This document shows, one piece after another, positions 6,891-13,635 of a DNA stretch of 19,583 nt. The notes below the pieces were generated by a model that saw only the letters and a program-made list of their open reading frames with translations, was not told the origin of the DNA and searched no databases. Every line of letters begins with the position of its first letter. Position 1 is the stretch's first letter. A program made the translations under genes and the position numbers. The stretch comes from JBJXGF01 sp046153015 (lineage in GTDB: Bacteria > Actinomycetota > Acidimicrobiia > Acidimicrobiales > CAIXPF01): positions 1 through 19,583 of the forward strand of contig JBJXGF010000287.1 of the NCBI GenBank assembly GCA_046153015.1, read 5' to 3'.

Positions 6891-6939
6891 AGCCCAAACT
6901 AGCGCCAAATCAGCGCCATCACACCCGAAATGGCGCTGA
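6891..6939. promoter_or_regulatory. vapBC operator: phased half-sites and a 10-bp perfect inverted repeat
   Basis: Plus-strand half-sites AGCCCAA (6891-6897), AGCGCCA (6901-6907) and AGCGCCA (6912-6918) repeat at 10- and 11-bp intervals, about one helical turn. The third is part of a perfect 10-bp inverted repeat, TCAGCGCCAT (6910-6919) and ATGGCGCTGA (6930-6939), with a 10-nt spacer. The cluster begins 2 bp upstream of the vapB start codon and ends 58 bp before the divergent SARP gene, so it could affect both. Ribbon-helix-helix antitoxins typically bind such arrays. Confidence 0.7.
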
Positions 6940-6997
6940 GGTTGTGTCCAGGGCAAAGGATCTGGCGAGACGCGGTCGGACGTCAGAGAATTGGGGC

Positions 6998-9922
6998 ATG
7001 CGGTCCGGCCGTCTGCGTGTCCACGTGCTCGGCCCGCTGCGCGTGTCGGCGGCCTCCGGTGAGGAGGTGCCGCTGGCTGGAGCGTTGCAGCGGCGGTTGC
7101 TGGCCTATCTGGTGCTGCGGCGAGGCTTGGTGGTGTCGGCCGACGCGGCAGCGGAAGCACTGTGGCCCTCTGGCCTTCCCCGGGACCCGGCGGCGGCGCT
7201 GCAGAACCACGTGTCGAGATTGCGCCAGCGTCTGCCGGATGGCCTGGTGGAGTCGGTCGGCTCGGGCTACCGGCTCGACCCTGAGAGCGTGCAGGTCGAT
7301 GCCGATCGCCTCGTGGCGTTGCTGGCCGACGATCCCCGCTCCGCAGCAGGCGACCTGCAGCGCATCCTCACCGGCTGGCACGGCGTCGCCTATCCCGAGC
7401 TGGACGACAACGACGAGGCGCGAGTCGAGGCGTCGCGGCTGGAGGAGCTCCGCGTGCGGGCCGCGGAATGTGTGGCGGAGGCCCGTCTGGCGGCGGGGGA
7501 GGTCGATGGGCTGGTCACGGAGTTGGCGTCGCTGGTCGAATCCGACCCGTTGCGGGAACGGCCCCGCCAGCTGTTGATGTCGGCGTTGGCGGCGACAGGC
7601 CGCACCGTGGAGGCGCTGCGGGTGTTCGACGACTTCCGCCGTCTGCTCGGTGACGAGCTGGGCATCGAGCCCTCGCCGGCGTTGGCCGCCCAGCACGCCG
7701 CACTCCTCGCCGGCCAGGGCCCGTCGGGCCGAGCTCGGCTGCGGAACCGGCTGCCGGTCCCGGCGACGCCGCTCGTCGGCCGGGATGCGTTGCTGGACGA
7801 GCTGGTCGCGCTGGCTGCGGCCCGCCGGCTGGTGACCCTGGTCGGGCCGGGCGGGGTCGGCAAGACCCGCCTGCTCGTCGAGCTCGGCGCCCGGCTGGGC
7901 GGCGATCGGCCGGATCGGCCGGTGGTGTGGTGCGACCTGACCCAAGCCGGCCCGGCATCGGCGCTCGAGGTGGTTGCCGCCGCGTTGGGGATCGACGCGC
8001 GGCCGGGGGTCGATCCCGTCGACCGGATCGTCGACGTGATCGGCGACGACGAGCTCGTGGTGCTGTTGGACAACTGCGAGCACGTCCTCGACCCCGTCGC
8101 CTCGCTCGTCGACTCGCTGATCGGCGGCTGCCCCTGCGTCACCGTGATATCGACGAGCCGCGAGCGCCTTCGGGCCGCCGGCGAGCAGCTCTGCCTGGTT
8201 CCTCCGTTGCCGACCAACGACGAACAGGCCGCCGCAGTCGAGCTGTTCGTGCAGCGAGCCTCGGCGATCGCGCCCGGGTTCGCCCCTGATGCGGCGCAGT
8301 GCGAGGAGATCGTCGAGGTCGTGCGCCGCCTCGACGGGTTGCCGCTGGCGATCGAGCTGGCGGCGGCCCGTCTGCGCAGCCTGGAGGTGAGCGAGCTCGC
8401 GGCCGGTTTGGACCGCCGGTTCACGCTGCTGGCCACCGGGTCCCGGACGGTCACCCGGCAGGCTTCGTTGGCGGCGACCGTGTCGTGGTCGTTCGATTCG
8501 CTCGACGACCCGCTGCGGCGCACGTTCGCGGCGTTGTCGGTCTTCTCCCGGCCCTTCACCGCGGCCGACGCCGGCGCGGTCTGCGCGCTCGACGCCGCCG
8601 CGGTGGCCGAGCTGCTGTCGGTGCTCGTGGAGCGATCGCTGGTGCAGCGGGCGCCCGGCCGCCGCTACGTGTTGTTGGAGACGTTGAAGGCGTTCGGCGC
8701 CGAGCGGCTGGTCTCGTCCGGGGAGGCGCAGCGGGTGACCGAACGCCACGCCCGCTGGATGGTCGACTGGATCGAGGCCGCCGACGCCGCCCTCACGGCG
8801 CCCGGCCGGCCGGTGCTGGCCGAGATCGACGAGGCCGTGCCCGAGCTGCGGGCGGCCCTCACCTGGCAGGTGGAGCACGGCATGGCCGGCCACGCCGGCC
8901 GGCTGGTGGTCGCGCTGTTGAGCTATGGGCTGTTGCGGCTGCGCCCCGACGTGTTGTCGTGGGCGGAGGTCGTGCTGGCCGCCGACCCCGAGGACCGGTT
9001 GGCGCACGCGCCGGCGTTGTGGGCCGCGTCTGCCTACGCCACGTGGATGGCGGGCGATGTCGCACGGTCACGGGAGCTCGCCGAGCGCGGCCTGCGGGTC
9101 GAGCAGCGCCAGCAGCCGAGGCCGCCGGTCGCCCGGGCGCGGACGATGCGGGGGAACATCGACCTGTTCGAGGGCCGCCTGGCGGAGGCGACCGCCTGGT
9201 ACCAGCACGCGATCGACGCCGCCGGGGACAATGTCCTCGAGCGGACGCTCGACCGGGCTACCCAACTGCTGTCGTTGGGCTACGCCGGCGACAGGCGGGC
9301 GGAGAGCCTCGCCGAGCAGATGCTCGCCGAGGCCGGCGACGAGGTGACCGCCCCCAACGCCTACGTGTGGTATTGCGCCGGCGAGGCCGAGCTGTCCTTC
9401 GACATCGATCGGGCCCGGTCCCGTCTCATCCGTGCCGTCGAGCTGGCGGAGGAGACGAACGCGTCGTTCGTGCGGGGCATCGCCGGTGCGTCCAAGGCGT
9501 CGATCGAGGCCCGCGTCGGGGACCCGGACGTGGCGATGGCCGACTACCGCTGGCTGATCGAGCACTGGCGACGGGCCGGGATGTGGTCGACCCAGTGGAC
9601 GATGCTGCGCTCGGTCGCCCAACTCCTGCACCGCGTCGGCCGCCACGTCGACGCCGCGGTCCTGGAGGGCGCGGTGCGCAGCACTCGGGCAGGCCATCGG
9701 ATGTCGCCGAGGGGGTGCATGAACGCGCCGGCTCGCACGTCCCGCCACGCCTTGGCCAGCCGATGGCCGGCGAGGTACCCGGCGCCGCCGCTGAGGGCGA
9801 GGGCGCGATCCACCACCCGCACGGCGGCGGCGGTGAGGAACGCCTTGGCCGCTTGGACCTCGGCGAAGGTCGCCTGCACCTCGGCGACCTCCGGGTCGCC
9901 CATCGGGTGCTCGGAAAAGTAG
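6998..9922 (+). CDS. AfsR/SARP-type regulator 2 (winged helix-BTAD-NB-ARC-TPR), 3' end replaced
   Basis: Domains in order: a SARP winged helix (LRVHVLGPLRV to VGSGYRLD, about residues 5-100), a BTAD ending in GDELGIEPSPALAAQHAALL (about 235), and an NB-ARC/AAA ATPase. The ATPase shows PLVGRDALLDEL, Walker A VGPGGVGKTRL (about 283-293), Walker B LVVLLDNCEHV (about 353), ISTSRE (about 384) and GLPLAIELAAARLR (about 446). A winged-helix segment (SWSFDSLDD...) and TPR-like repeats follow to about residue 900. After VLEGAVRSTRAGHRM the frame is the exact antisense of an acyl-CoA-dehydrogenase C-terminus, so the last 70 or so residues are not native. The ATG at 6998 is used because the winged helix begins there; in-frame sequence upstream is non-coding. 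Likely an ATP-dependent transcription activator. Confidence 0.88.
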   Translation: MRSGRLRVHVLGPLRVSAASGEEVPLAGALQRRLLAYLVLRRGLVVSADAAAEALWPSGLPRDPAAALQNHVSRLRQRLPDGLVESVGSGYRLDPESVQVDADRLVALLADDPRSAAGDLQRILTGWHGVAYPELDDNDEARVEASRLEELRVRAAECVAEARLAAGEVDGLVTELASLVESDPLRERPRQLLMSALAATGRTVEALRVFDDFRRLLGDELGIEPSPALAAQHAALLAGQGPSGRARLRNRLPVPATPLVGRDALLDELVALAAARRLVTLVGPGGVGKTRLLVELGARLGGDRPDRPVVWCDLTQAGPASALEVVAAALGIDARPGVDPVDRIVDVIGDDELVVLLDNCEHVLDPVASLVDSLIGGCPCVTVISTSRERLRAAGEQLCLVPPLPTNDEQAAAVELFVQRASAIAPGFAPDAAQCEEIVEVVRRLDGLPLAIELAAARLRSLEVSELAAGLDRRFTLLATGSRTVTRQASLAATVSWSFDSLDDPLRRTFAALSVFSRPFTAADAGAVCALDAAAVAELLSVLVERSLVQRAPGRRYVLLETLKAFGAERLVSSGEAQRVTERHARWMVDWIEAADAALTAPGRPVLAEIDEAVPELRAALTWQVEHGMAGHAGRLVVALLSYGLLRLRPDVLSWAEVVLAADPEDRLAHAPALWAASAYATWMAGDVARSRELAERGLRVEQRQQPRPPVARARTMRGNIDLFEGRLAEATAWYQHAIDAAGDNVLERTLDRATQLLSLGYAGDRRAESLAEQMLAEAGDEVTAPNAYVWYCAGEAELSFDIDRARSRLIRAVELAEETNASFVRGIAGASKASIEARVGDPDVAMADYRWLIEHWRRAGMWSTQWTMLRSVAQLLHRVGRHVDAAVLEGAVRSTRAGHRMSPRGCMNAPARTSRHALASRWPARYPAPPLRARARSTTRTAAAVRNALAAWTSAKVACTSATSGSPIGCSEK

Positions 9923-10012
9923 TGGTCGATGCTCGTGCCGGCCCGGGCGAGCGCGGCCCGCATCGCCGTCACGTCCACGATGTTCGCGGCGAGCTCGTTG
10001 ACGGTATGAGGA
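9697..10012 (-). pseudogene. Acyl-CoA-dehydrogenase-like gene A, C-terminal fragment in a shifted frame
   Basis: Read in the frame that contains HTVNELAANIVDVTAMRAAL, this stretch is the C-terminal helical domain of an acyl-CoA-dehydrogenase-fold protein: AEVQAAKAFLTAAAVRVVDRALALSGGAGYLAGHRLAKAWRDVRAGAFMHPLG are all recognisable blocks. It lies one frame away from the N-terminal part that stops at 10013, with family residues missing in between. At HPLGDIR (about 9697) the native C-terminus is lost; the frame continues to 9544 only as antisense of the SARP gene. It cannot be a functional gene by itself. Confidence 0.75.
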
Positions 10013-10711
10013 TCACCGGTCGTGGAAGGAGACCGACCCCGACGCCGAGGCCCGCATGCCGAGCGCGTCCCAGTCTTCACCGAAGACGACGCCTCCGGCC
10101 GTGGTCGGCACGGTCGCGAACCCGTACCGCGGCCGGCTCTGACCGTCGAGAACGGAGACGGCGACGACCAGCTCGGTGGCGAAGGGGGCCATCGTGGCGA
10201 ACACCTTGCGCCCGTTGACCACCCAACCAGAGGGCTTGCGGGCGGCGGTCGTGGCCGGCTGGGTGAGGTCCTGCGGTGACGGCTCGCTCGCCGCCGCGGC
10301 CAGCACCACGTCCTCGGCCACGATGCGGCGCAGCCGACCGGCCATTGCCTCGACCCGGCGTTCGTCCCACCGCTCGACCGCGACCCGCCACGAGCGGGCC
10401 GTGTTGACCACGATCGACAGGTGCATGTTCACGCCGATGGCGGTGGCGGCGTCGCCGCGGGCCAGCCGCGACGACGCCACCAGGAGGTCGTGGACCGAGT
10501 CGACGCCGCCGCCACCGAACTGAGCGGGGACGGGCGTCGCGAGATAGCCATCCGCCCGGAGCTTGTCGAGATGCTCCACGGCGAAGCGGCCGTCACGGTC
10601 GTGGGCGAGCGCTCCGGCCGCGAACTCCTCCGCGAACCGGGACGCCGCCGCGACCATGTCCTCGCCGGCGGCGGTGGCGGCTCGCAGGTCGCGCTCCCCC
10701 GTCGTGCTCAC
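10013..10711 (-). CDS. Acyl-CoA-dehydrogenase-like gene A, N-terminal part (broken gene)
   Basis: This 232-aa frame has the N-terminal helical domain (AAGEDMVAAASRFAEEFAAG, TPVPAQFGGGGVDSVHDLLVASSRLA) and the beta-barrel (GWVVNGRKVFATMAPFATEL, WDALGMRASASGSVSFHDR) of the acyl-CoA-dehydrogenase fold, then meets a TGA at 10013. In intact family members the barrel is followed by a linker and the first helices of the C-terminal domain; those roughly 60-80 residues are absent and the remainder continues in another frame. The GTG start at 10711 overlaps the TGA of gene B (GTGA, 10708-10711), so A and B form a coupled operon. The FAD and substrate sites lie partly in the missing region, so the product is probably inactive. 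Confidence 0.8.
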   Translation of the reverse strand: MSTTGERDLRAATAAGEDMVAAASRFAEEFAAGALAHDRDGRFAVEHLDKLRADGYLATPVPAQFGGGGVDSVHDLLVASSRLARGDAATAIGVNMHLSIVVNTARSWRVAVERWDERRVEAMAGRLRRIVAEDVVLAAAASEPSPQDLTQPATTAARKPSGWVVNGRKVFATMAPFATELVVAVSVLDGQSRPRYGFATVPTTAGGVVFGEDWDALGMRASASGSVSFHDR

Positions 10712-11886
10712 CACCTGGGCTGCTCGGCCAGGATGCCGAGCACCGCCTTGCCCACGACTTCGTGGGTGAGGGCGTCGTTGCCCGGGTGGAACCCGCCGCA
10801 GCGCACGTCGCGGTACAGCCGCTCCAGCTCGTTGCCCTTGAACATGCCGGCGCCGCCGACCACGTCGAGGGCCACGTCGACCACCCGCTTGGCGGCTTCC
10901 ACCGCCCGCCACTTGGTCGAGTACACCTTCGGCGCCCACGCCTCGCCGTGGTCGACCTGGCCCACCCAGTCCTCCACGAACCGCTCGAGCGTGGCCGACG
11001 CCGCGTCGAGGTCCAAGAACATGTCGGCGATCTGCTGCTGCACGAAGGGGTTGTACGCGTACGCACCCCGGGGGATGGCCACCGACTGCTTGCGGCGCGC
11101 CCCGTCGACGGCGAGCTCCAATGCCCGGTCGGCGATGCCGAGGTACACCGCGGCCATCAACGCCAAGGGCCAGATTGCCATGGCGACGAGGAACAGGTCG
11201 CTGCCGTCACCGGCGGGCACGACCCGGCCGATGCGGGCGTCGGGCACGAACACGCTGTCGAGGATCGTGTCGTGGCTCTGCGTCGGGCGCATGCCGAGGG
11301 TGTCCCAGGTCTCCACCACGGTGACACCGGGGCTGGTGCGCTCGACGAACGCGTGCACGATCTGCGGCCCGCCCGGCGCGTCGGCGTGGATGGCGTGGGC
11401 GCCCAGCCAACGCCAGGCCGGCCCGTTCGAGCCGAACTGCTTGCGTCCGGTCAACCGGTAGCCGCCCTCCACGCGTTCCGCCTTGCACGTCGACATCAGC
11501 ACCGGTATGTCGTTGCCGGTCTCGGCGTGGCCGGCGGCGAACACGTCGCCGGCGGCGGCGGACTCCAGCATCCAGCGCAGCGACGTGTCGCCCGCCTGCT
11601 CGAACTCGGTGGCGATGCCCACCCAATAGGAGTGCATGGTCATCGCCAGCGCGGTGGCGGGCGCGTAGCGGGCCATGCGCCGCTGGCTGACGGCCATCTC
11701 GGCCAGGTTCAGGCCCCACCCGCCCAGATGGGCGGGCACGGCGGCGGCGAGGTAGCCCACCGAGCGCAGCTCGGCCAGGTCCTCCTCGAAGTAGGCGTTG
11801 TCCAGATCTGCCTTGTCCGCCCGGGAGCGGAACCGCTCCAACATCTCGACCGGCAGCTGAGGTTTGGGAGTTGCGGTGTTGGTCAT
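10708..11886 (-). CDS. Acyl-CoA-dehydrogenase-fold flavoprotein B
   Basis: A complete 392-aa member of the acyl-CoA-dehydrogenase fold: N-terminal helices (FEEDLAELRSVGYLAAAVPAHLGG, then TALAMTMHSYWVGIATEFEQ), a central barrel with GYRLTGRKQFGSNGPAWRW and WDTLGMRPTQSHDTIL, and a C-terminal four-helix domain (AVYLGIADRALELAVDGARRK, FVQQQIADMFLDLDAASATLERF, VVDVALDVVGGAGMFKGNELERLYRDVRCGGFHPG). Where the straight-chain dehydrogenases carry the catalytic Glu in a YEGT motif, this protein has GGFHPG, as do group D flavin monooxygenase-like relatives. So a reduced-flavin-dependent oxygenase is as likely as a dehydrogenase. Start: ATG 11886 (MTNTATPKP); an upstream ATG at 11904 is also possible, and no ribosome site decides. 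Coupled to gene A by a 4-bp overlap; substrate unknown. Confidence 0.88.
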   Translation of the reverse strand: MTNTATPKPQLPVEMLERFRSRADKADLDNAYFEEDLAELRSVGYLAAAVPAHLGGWGLNLAEMAVSQRRMARYAPATALAMTMHSYWVGIATEFEQAGDTSLRWMLESAAAGDVFAAGHAETGNDIPVLMSTCKAERVEGGYRLTGRKQFGSNGPAWRWLGAHAIHADAPGGPQIVHAFVERTSPGVTVVETWDTLGMRPTQSHDTILDSVFVPDARIGRVVPAGDGSDLFLVAMAIWPLALMAAVYLGIADRALELAVDGARRKQSVAIPRGAYAYNPFVQQQIADMFLDLDAASATLERFVEDWVGQVDHGEAWAPKVYSTKWRAVEAAKRVVDVALDVVGGAGMFKGNELERLYRDVRCGGFHPGNDALTHEVVGKAVLGILAEQPRW

Positions 11887-11912
11887 GACCGCCACGATCG
11901 GCATCGCCGCTG

Positions 11913-12143
11913 TCACCACGCTCTCAACCGCTCCCACCATCCCGCCAGCAGCGAGAAGCGCCCCGACAGCGGGCCGCGGAGCTCGGGGAGCGCCTCGACG
12001 AGCCCGTGTGCCGGGCATCGCGCGGCATGGGCGGCGCGCCGGGCATGCCGCGCCGTGCGGCGCAGCCGGGCGGCCTCCGCGTCAGCCAGCAGTGCGCGCC
12101 GACGGTCCTTGGCCAAGGTCTGCAGAACCAGTTCATCCAACAT
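11913..12143 (-). CDS. Small Arg/Ala-rich helical protein (76 aa)
   Basis: A short frame starting MLDELVLQTLAKDRRRALLADAEAARLRRTARHARR. It resembles the small, basic, helical proteins often found scattered in actinobacterial genomes, where a D-R-R-R-x-L-L-x-x-A-E-A-A-R-L pattern occurs, but it belongs to no family I can name. It ends 26 bp before the start of gene B on the same strand, so it could be the first gene of that operon. The rest, ARCPAHGLVEALPELRGPLS and GWWERLRAW, has no membrane segment. Codon use is GC-rich in third positions, as in real genes here. The ribosome site is weak (GAGAT at 15 bp or so). Confidence 0.55.
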   Translation of the reverse strand: MLDELVLQTLAKDRRRALLADAEAARLRRTARHARRAAHAARCPAHGLVEALPELRGPLSGRFSLLAGWWERLRAW

Positions 12144-12162
12144 GGCGGTGTTATCTCGCCTC

Positions 12163-12216
12163 CCGCTGTCATCTGGCTTTCGGTTGCTGCCGTCACCTCC
12201 CCGCTCACGACAGCGG
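12163..12216. promoter_or_regulatory. 8-bp perfect inverted repeat in the divergent promoter region
   Basis: CCGCTGTC (12163-12170) and GACAGCGG (12209-12216) are perfect reverse complements 38 bp apart, between the divergent 76-aa ORF (start 12143) and the PIG-L gene (start 12258). It could be a paired regulator site, but repeats of this length also occur by chance in DNA this GC-rich. Confidence 0.3.
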
Positions 12217-12257
12217 ATGTGAGCGACGCGACAGACGCCACGCCCACCGTCGCGAGC

Positions 12258-12818
12258 ATGCGCTCCACACCGATCTCCCCCGTCGATCTGGGAACGACCC
12301 TGTCCGTCTGGGCTCACCCCGACGACGAGACGTATCTCCCGGGCGGGGTCATGGCCGCCGCCCGCGCCAACCGCCACCGGGTCGTCTGCGTCTCCGCCAC
12401 CTCAGGTGAGCACGGCGCCGACGACCCCACGGCGTGGCCTCCCGCCCGCCTCGGGCGGGTCCTCCGCTGGGAGGCCGCCGCGGCCATGGCCGTTCTCGGC
12501 GTCACCGAGCATCGCTTCATGGGCTACGAGGACGGCACGCTCACCAACCACGACCCCGCAGGCGTCGAGCAGATCGGCCGGCTGATAGAAGAAGTCCGCC
12601 CCGACGAGGAGTGGAACATGTACATGAGCGACGAGCGGCCCACGGGCGTGCCCGCCGACCGGCTCGACATCCACGCCCAACTGACCGGGCCCGAGCTCGA
12701 CCGCAAGCTCACTGCGCTGCGGGCCATGGCCACCCAGACCGCCGACCTCATCGCCATGCTCAAGCTCGACGCCTACGCCGCCCAGATCGCCGAAGAGGCC
12801 TTCGTCGCCGCCCGCTGA
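12258..12818 (+). CDS. PIG-L-type deacetylase homologue with the central catalytic segment missing
   Basis: The 186-aa frame opens with the signature AHPDDETYLPGG (about residues 19-30), then RVVCVSATSGEHG and GVTEHRFMGYEDGTLTNHDP, all normal for the LmbE/PIG-L family of Zn-dependent N-deacetylases (MshB, mycothiol or antibiotic pathways). Normal proteins continue after VRPD with the strand T-F-x-P-D-G and the third zinc ligand in HPDH. Here VRPDE leads directly into EWNMYMSDERPTGVPADRL and the C-terminal LDRKLTALRAMATQTADLI. The reading frame stays open, so an in-frame deletion of about 70-80 residues is inferred. Zn binding and catalysis should be lost. The ATG at 12258 precedes the first family strand (TTLSVWAHPDDE); upstream in-frame sequence is non-coding. 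Alone on the plus strand, 85 bp before the HxlR gene. Confidence 0.8.
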   Translation: MRSTPISPVDLGTTLSVWAHPDDETYLPGGVMAAARANRHRVVCVSATSGEHGADDPTAWPPARLGRVLRWEAAAAMAVLGVTEHRFMGYEDGTLTNHDPAGVEQIGRLIEEVRPDEEWNMYMSDERPTGVPADRLDIHAQLTGPELDRKLTALRAMATQTADLIAMLKLDAYAAQIAEEAFVAAR

Positions 12819-12819
12819 A

Positions 12820-12895
12820 CCCCTCGGCGGGCGACATCGGTTCCCGGGGTACGGTTTGCACCGGCCCGCTCTTGGGTAGCAGCGGCGCCGAGGGG
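12820..12895 (+). promoter_or_regulatory. 10-bp inverted repeat that can mask the HxlR ribosome site
   Basis: CCCCTCGGCG (12820-12829) and CGCCGAGGGG (12886-12895) are perfect reverse complements around a 56-nt loop. The right arm contains the GAGGGGG ribosome site of the HxlR gene (ATG at 12904, spacing about 7 nt). In a transcript that begins upstream of 12820, for example by read-through from the PIG-L gene, the hairpin would hide the ribosome site; a transcript starting inside the loop would be free. Confidence 0.5.
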
Positions 12896-12903
12896 GCATC
12901 GCC

Positions 12904-13575
12904 ATGGCGTTGCAGGAAGGTGGCTACGGGCAGTACTGCCCGATCAGCCGAGCCGTCGAGGTGCTCGGCGAACGGTGGACGTTGCTGATCGTGCGCGACC
13001 TGTTGTGCGGCCACACCCGTTTCAACGACCTGGCGCGTGGCAACCCCGGTCTGTCTCGATCGCTGCTCGCCAAGCGGCTCCGCGCCCTCGAGCGGGCCGG
13101 GATCGTGGAGCGGCTCGACGGGGAGTACGTGCTCACGCCCGCCGGCAACGACCTGCGCGGCGTGGTGTTCGGGTTGGGCGAGTGGGGCGCCCGTTGGCAG
13201 TTCGGCGAACCGCGCGACGACGAGCTCGACCCGGAGCTGCTGCTGTGGTGGGTGCACGACCGGCTCGACCTCTCGGTGCTGCCGGAACGGCGCATCGTGT
13301 TGGAGTTCGTCTTCGCCGGGGAGCGGCGGCGGTTCTGGATCGTGAAGGACTCGACCGGGCCGTCGGTGTGCACCCACGACCCCGGCTTCGAGGTCGACGT
13401 GGCGATCCACGCCGACCTCGCCGTCCTCTACCAGGTCTGGTTGGGCCGGTTGGACCTGCGCGCCGCACTGCGTGACGGGTCGGTCGAGCTGCACGGCCCA
13501 CCGGCGCTGACCCGGCGGATGCCTGAGGTGTTCCTGCTCAGCCCCGTGGCCGATCTCGTGGCCGCCGCCCGCTGA
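12904..13575 (+). CDS. HxlR-family regulator with a C-terminal SCP2-like domain
   Basis: Residues 1-100 are a complete HxlR (MarR-like) winged helix: YCPISRAVEVLGERWTLLIVRDLL, then RFNDLARGNPGLSRSLLAKRLRALERAGIVERL, and YVLTPAGNDLRGVVFGLGEWGARW. Cys12, in the conserved YCPI, is the redox- or electrophile-sensing position in several characterised HxlR proteins (HypR, YodB). Residues 110-223 (LLLWWVHDRLDLSVL to RRMPEVFLLSPVADLV) look like a sterol-carrier-protein-2-like fold, which could bind a lipid or other hydrophobic effector; this combined form is common in actinobacteria. The start is fixed by GAGGGGG at 7 nt. It is convergent with gene C and close to three oxidoreductase genes that it may control; a candidate dyad lies at 14820-14862. 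Intact. Confidence 0.9.
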   Translation: MALQEGGYGQYCPISRAVEVLGERWTLLIVRDLLCGHTRFNDLARGNPGLSRSLLAKRLRALERAGIVERLDGEYVLTPAGNDLRGVVFGLGEWGARWQFGEPRDDELDPELLLWWVHDRLDLSVLPERRIVLEFVFAGERRRFWIVKDSTGPSVCTHDPGFEVDVAIHADLAVLYQVWLGRLDLRAALRDGSVELHGPPALTRRMPEVFLLSPVADLVAAAR

Positions 13576-13635
13576 CCGCCAGCGGTCGGCGCCGGCGGCG
13601 CTGCACGAGCCGTGTGTGCGAGCGCTTCCGCCTCG

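Noticed and set aside
6113..6997. In-frame upstream extension of the SARP regulator 2
   Set aside because: The extension covers vapBC and its operator on the other strand and has no SARP features; the winged helix starts right at 6998.
6983..9007. Minus-strand open frame opposite SARP regulator 2
   Set aside because: Low-complexity Gln/Arg/His-rich antisense shadow of a clear P-loop protein.
9544..9696. Extension of the acyl-CoA-dehydrogenase fragment past HPLGDIR
   Set aside because: This part is exact antisense of the SARP TPR region and has no relation to the dehydrogenase C-terminus.
8299..10218. Plus-strand 639-codon frame overlapping SARP regulator 2
   Set aside because: Arg/Gly-rich frame-shifted shadow without motifs.
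13576..13635. Hairpin (CAGCG...CGCTG around CGGCGCCG) between the convergent HxlR gene and gene C as a terminator
   Set aside because: The arms are short, the region is nearly pure GC so pairing is cheap, and there is no T-tract.
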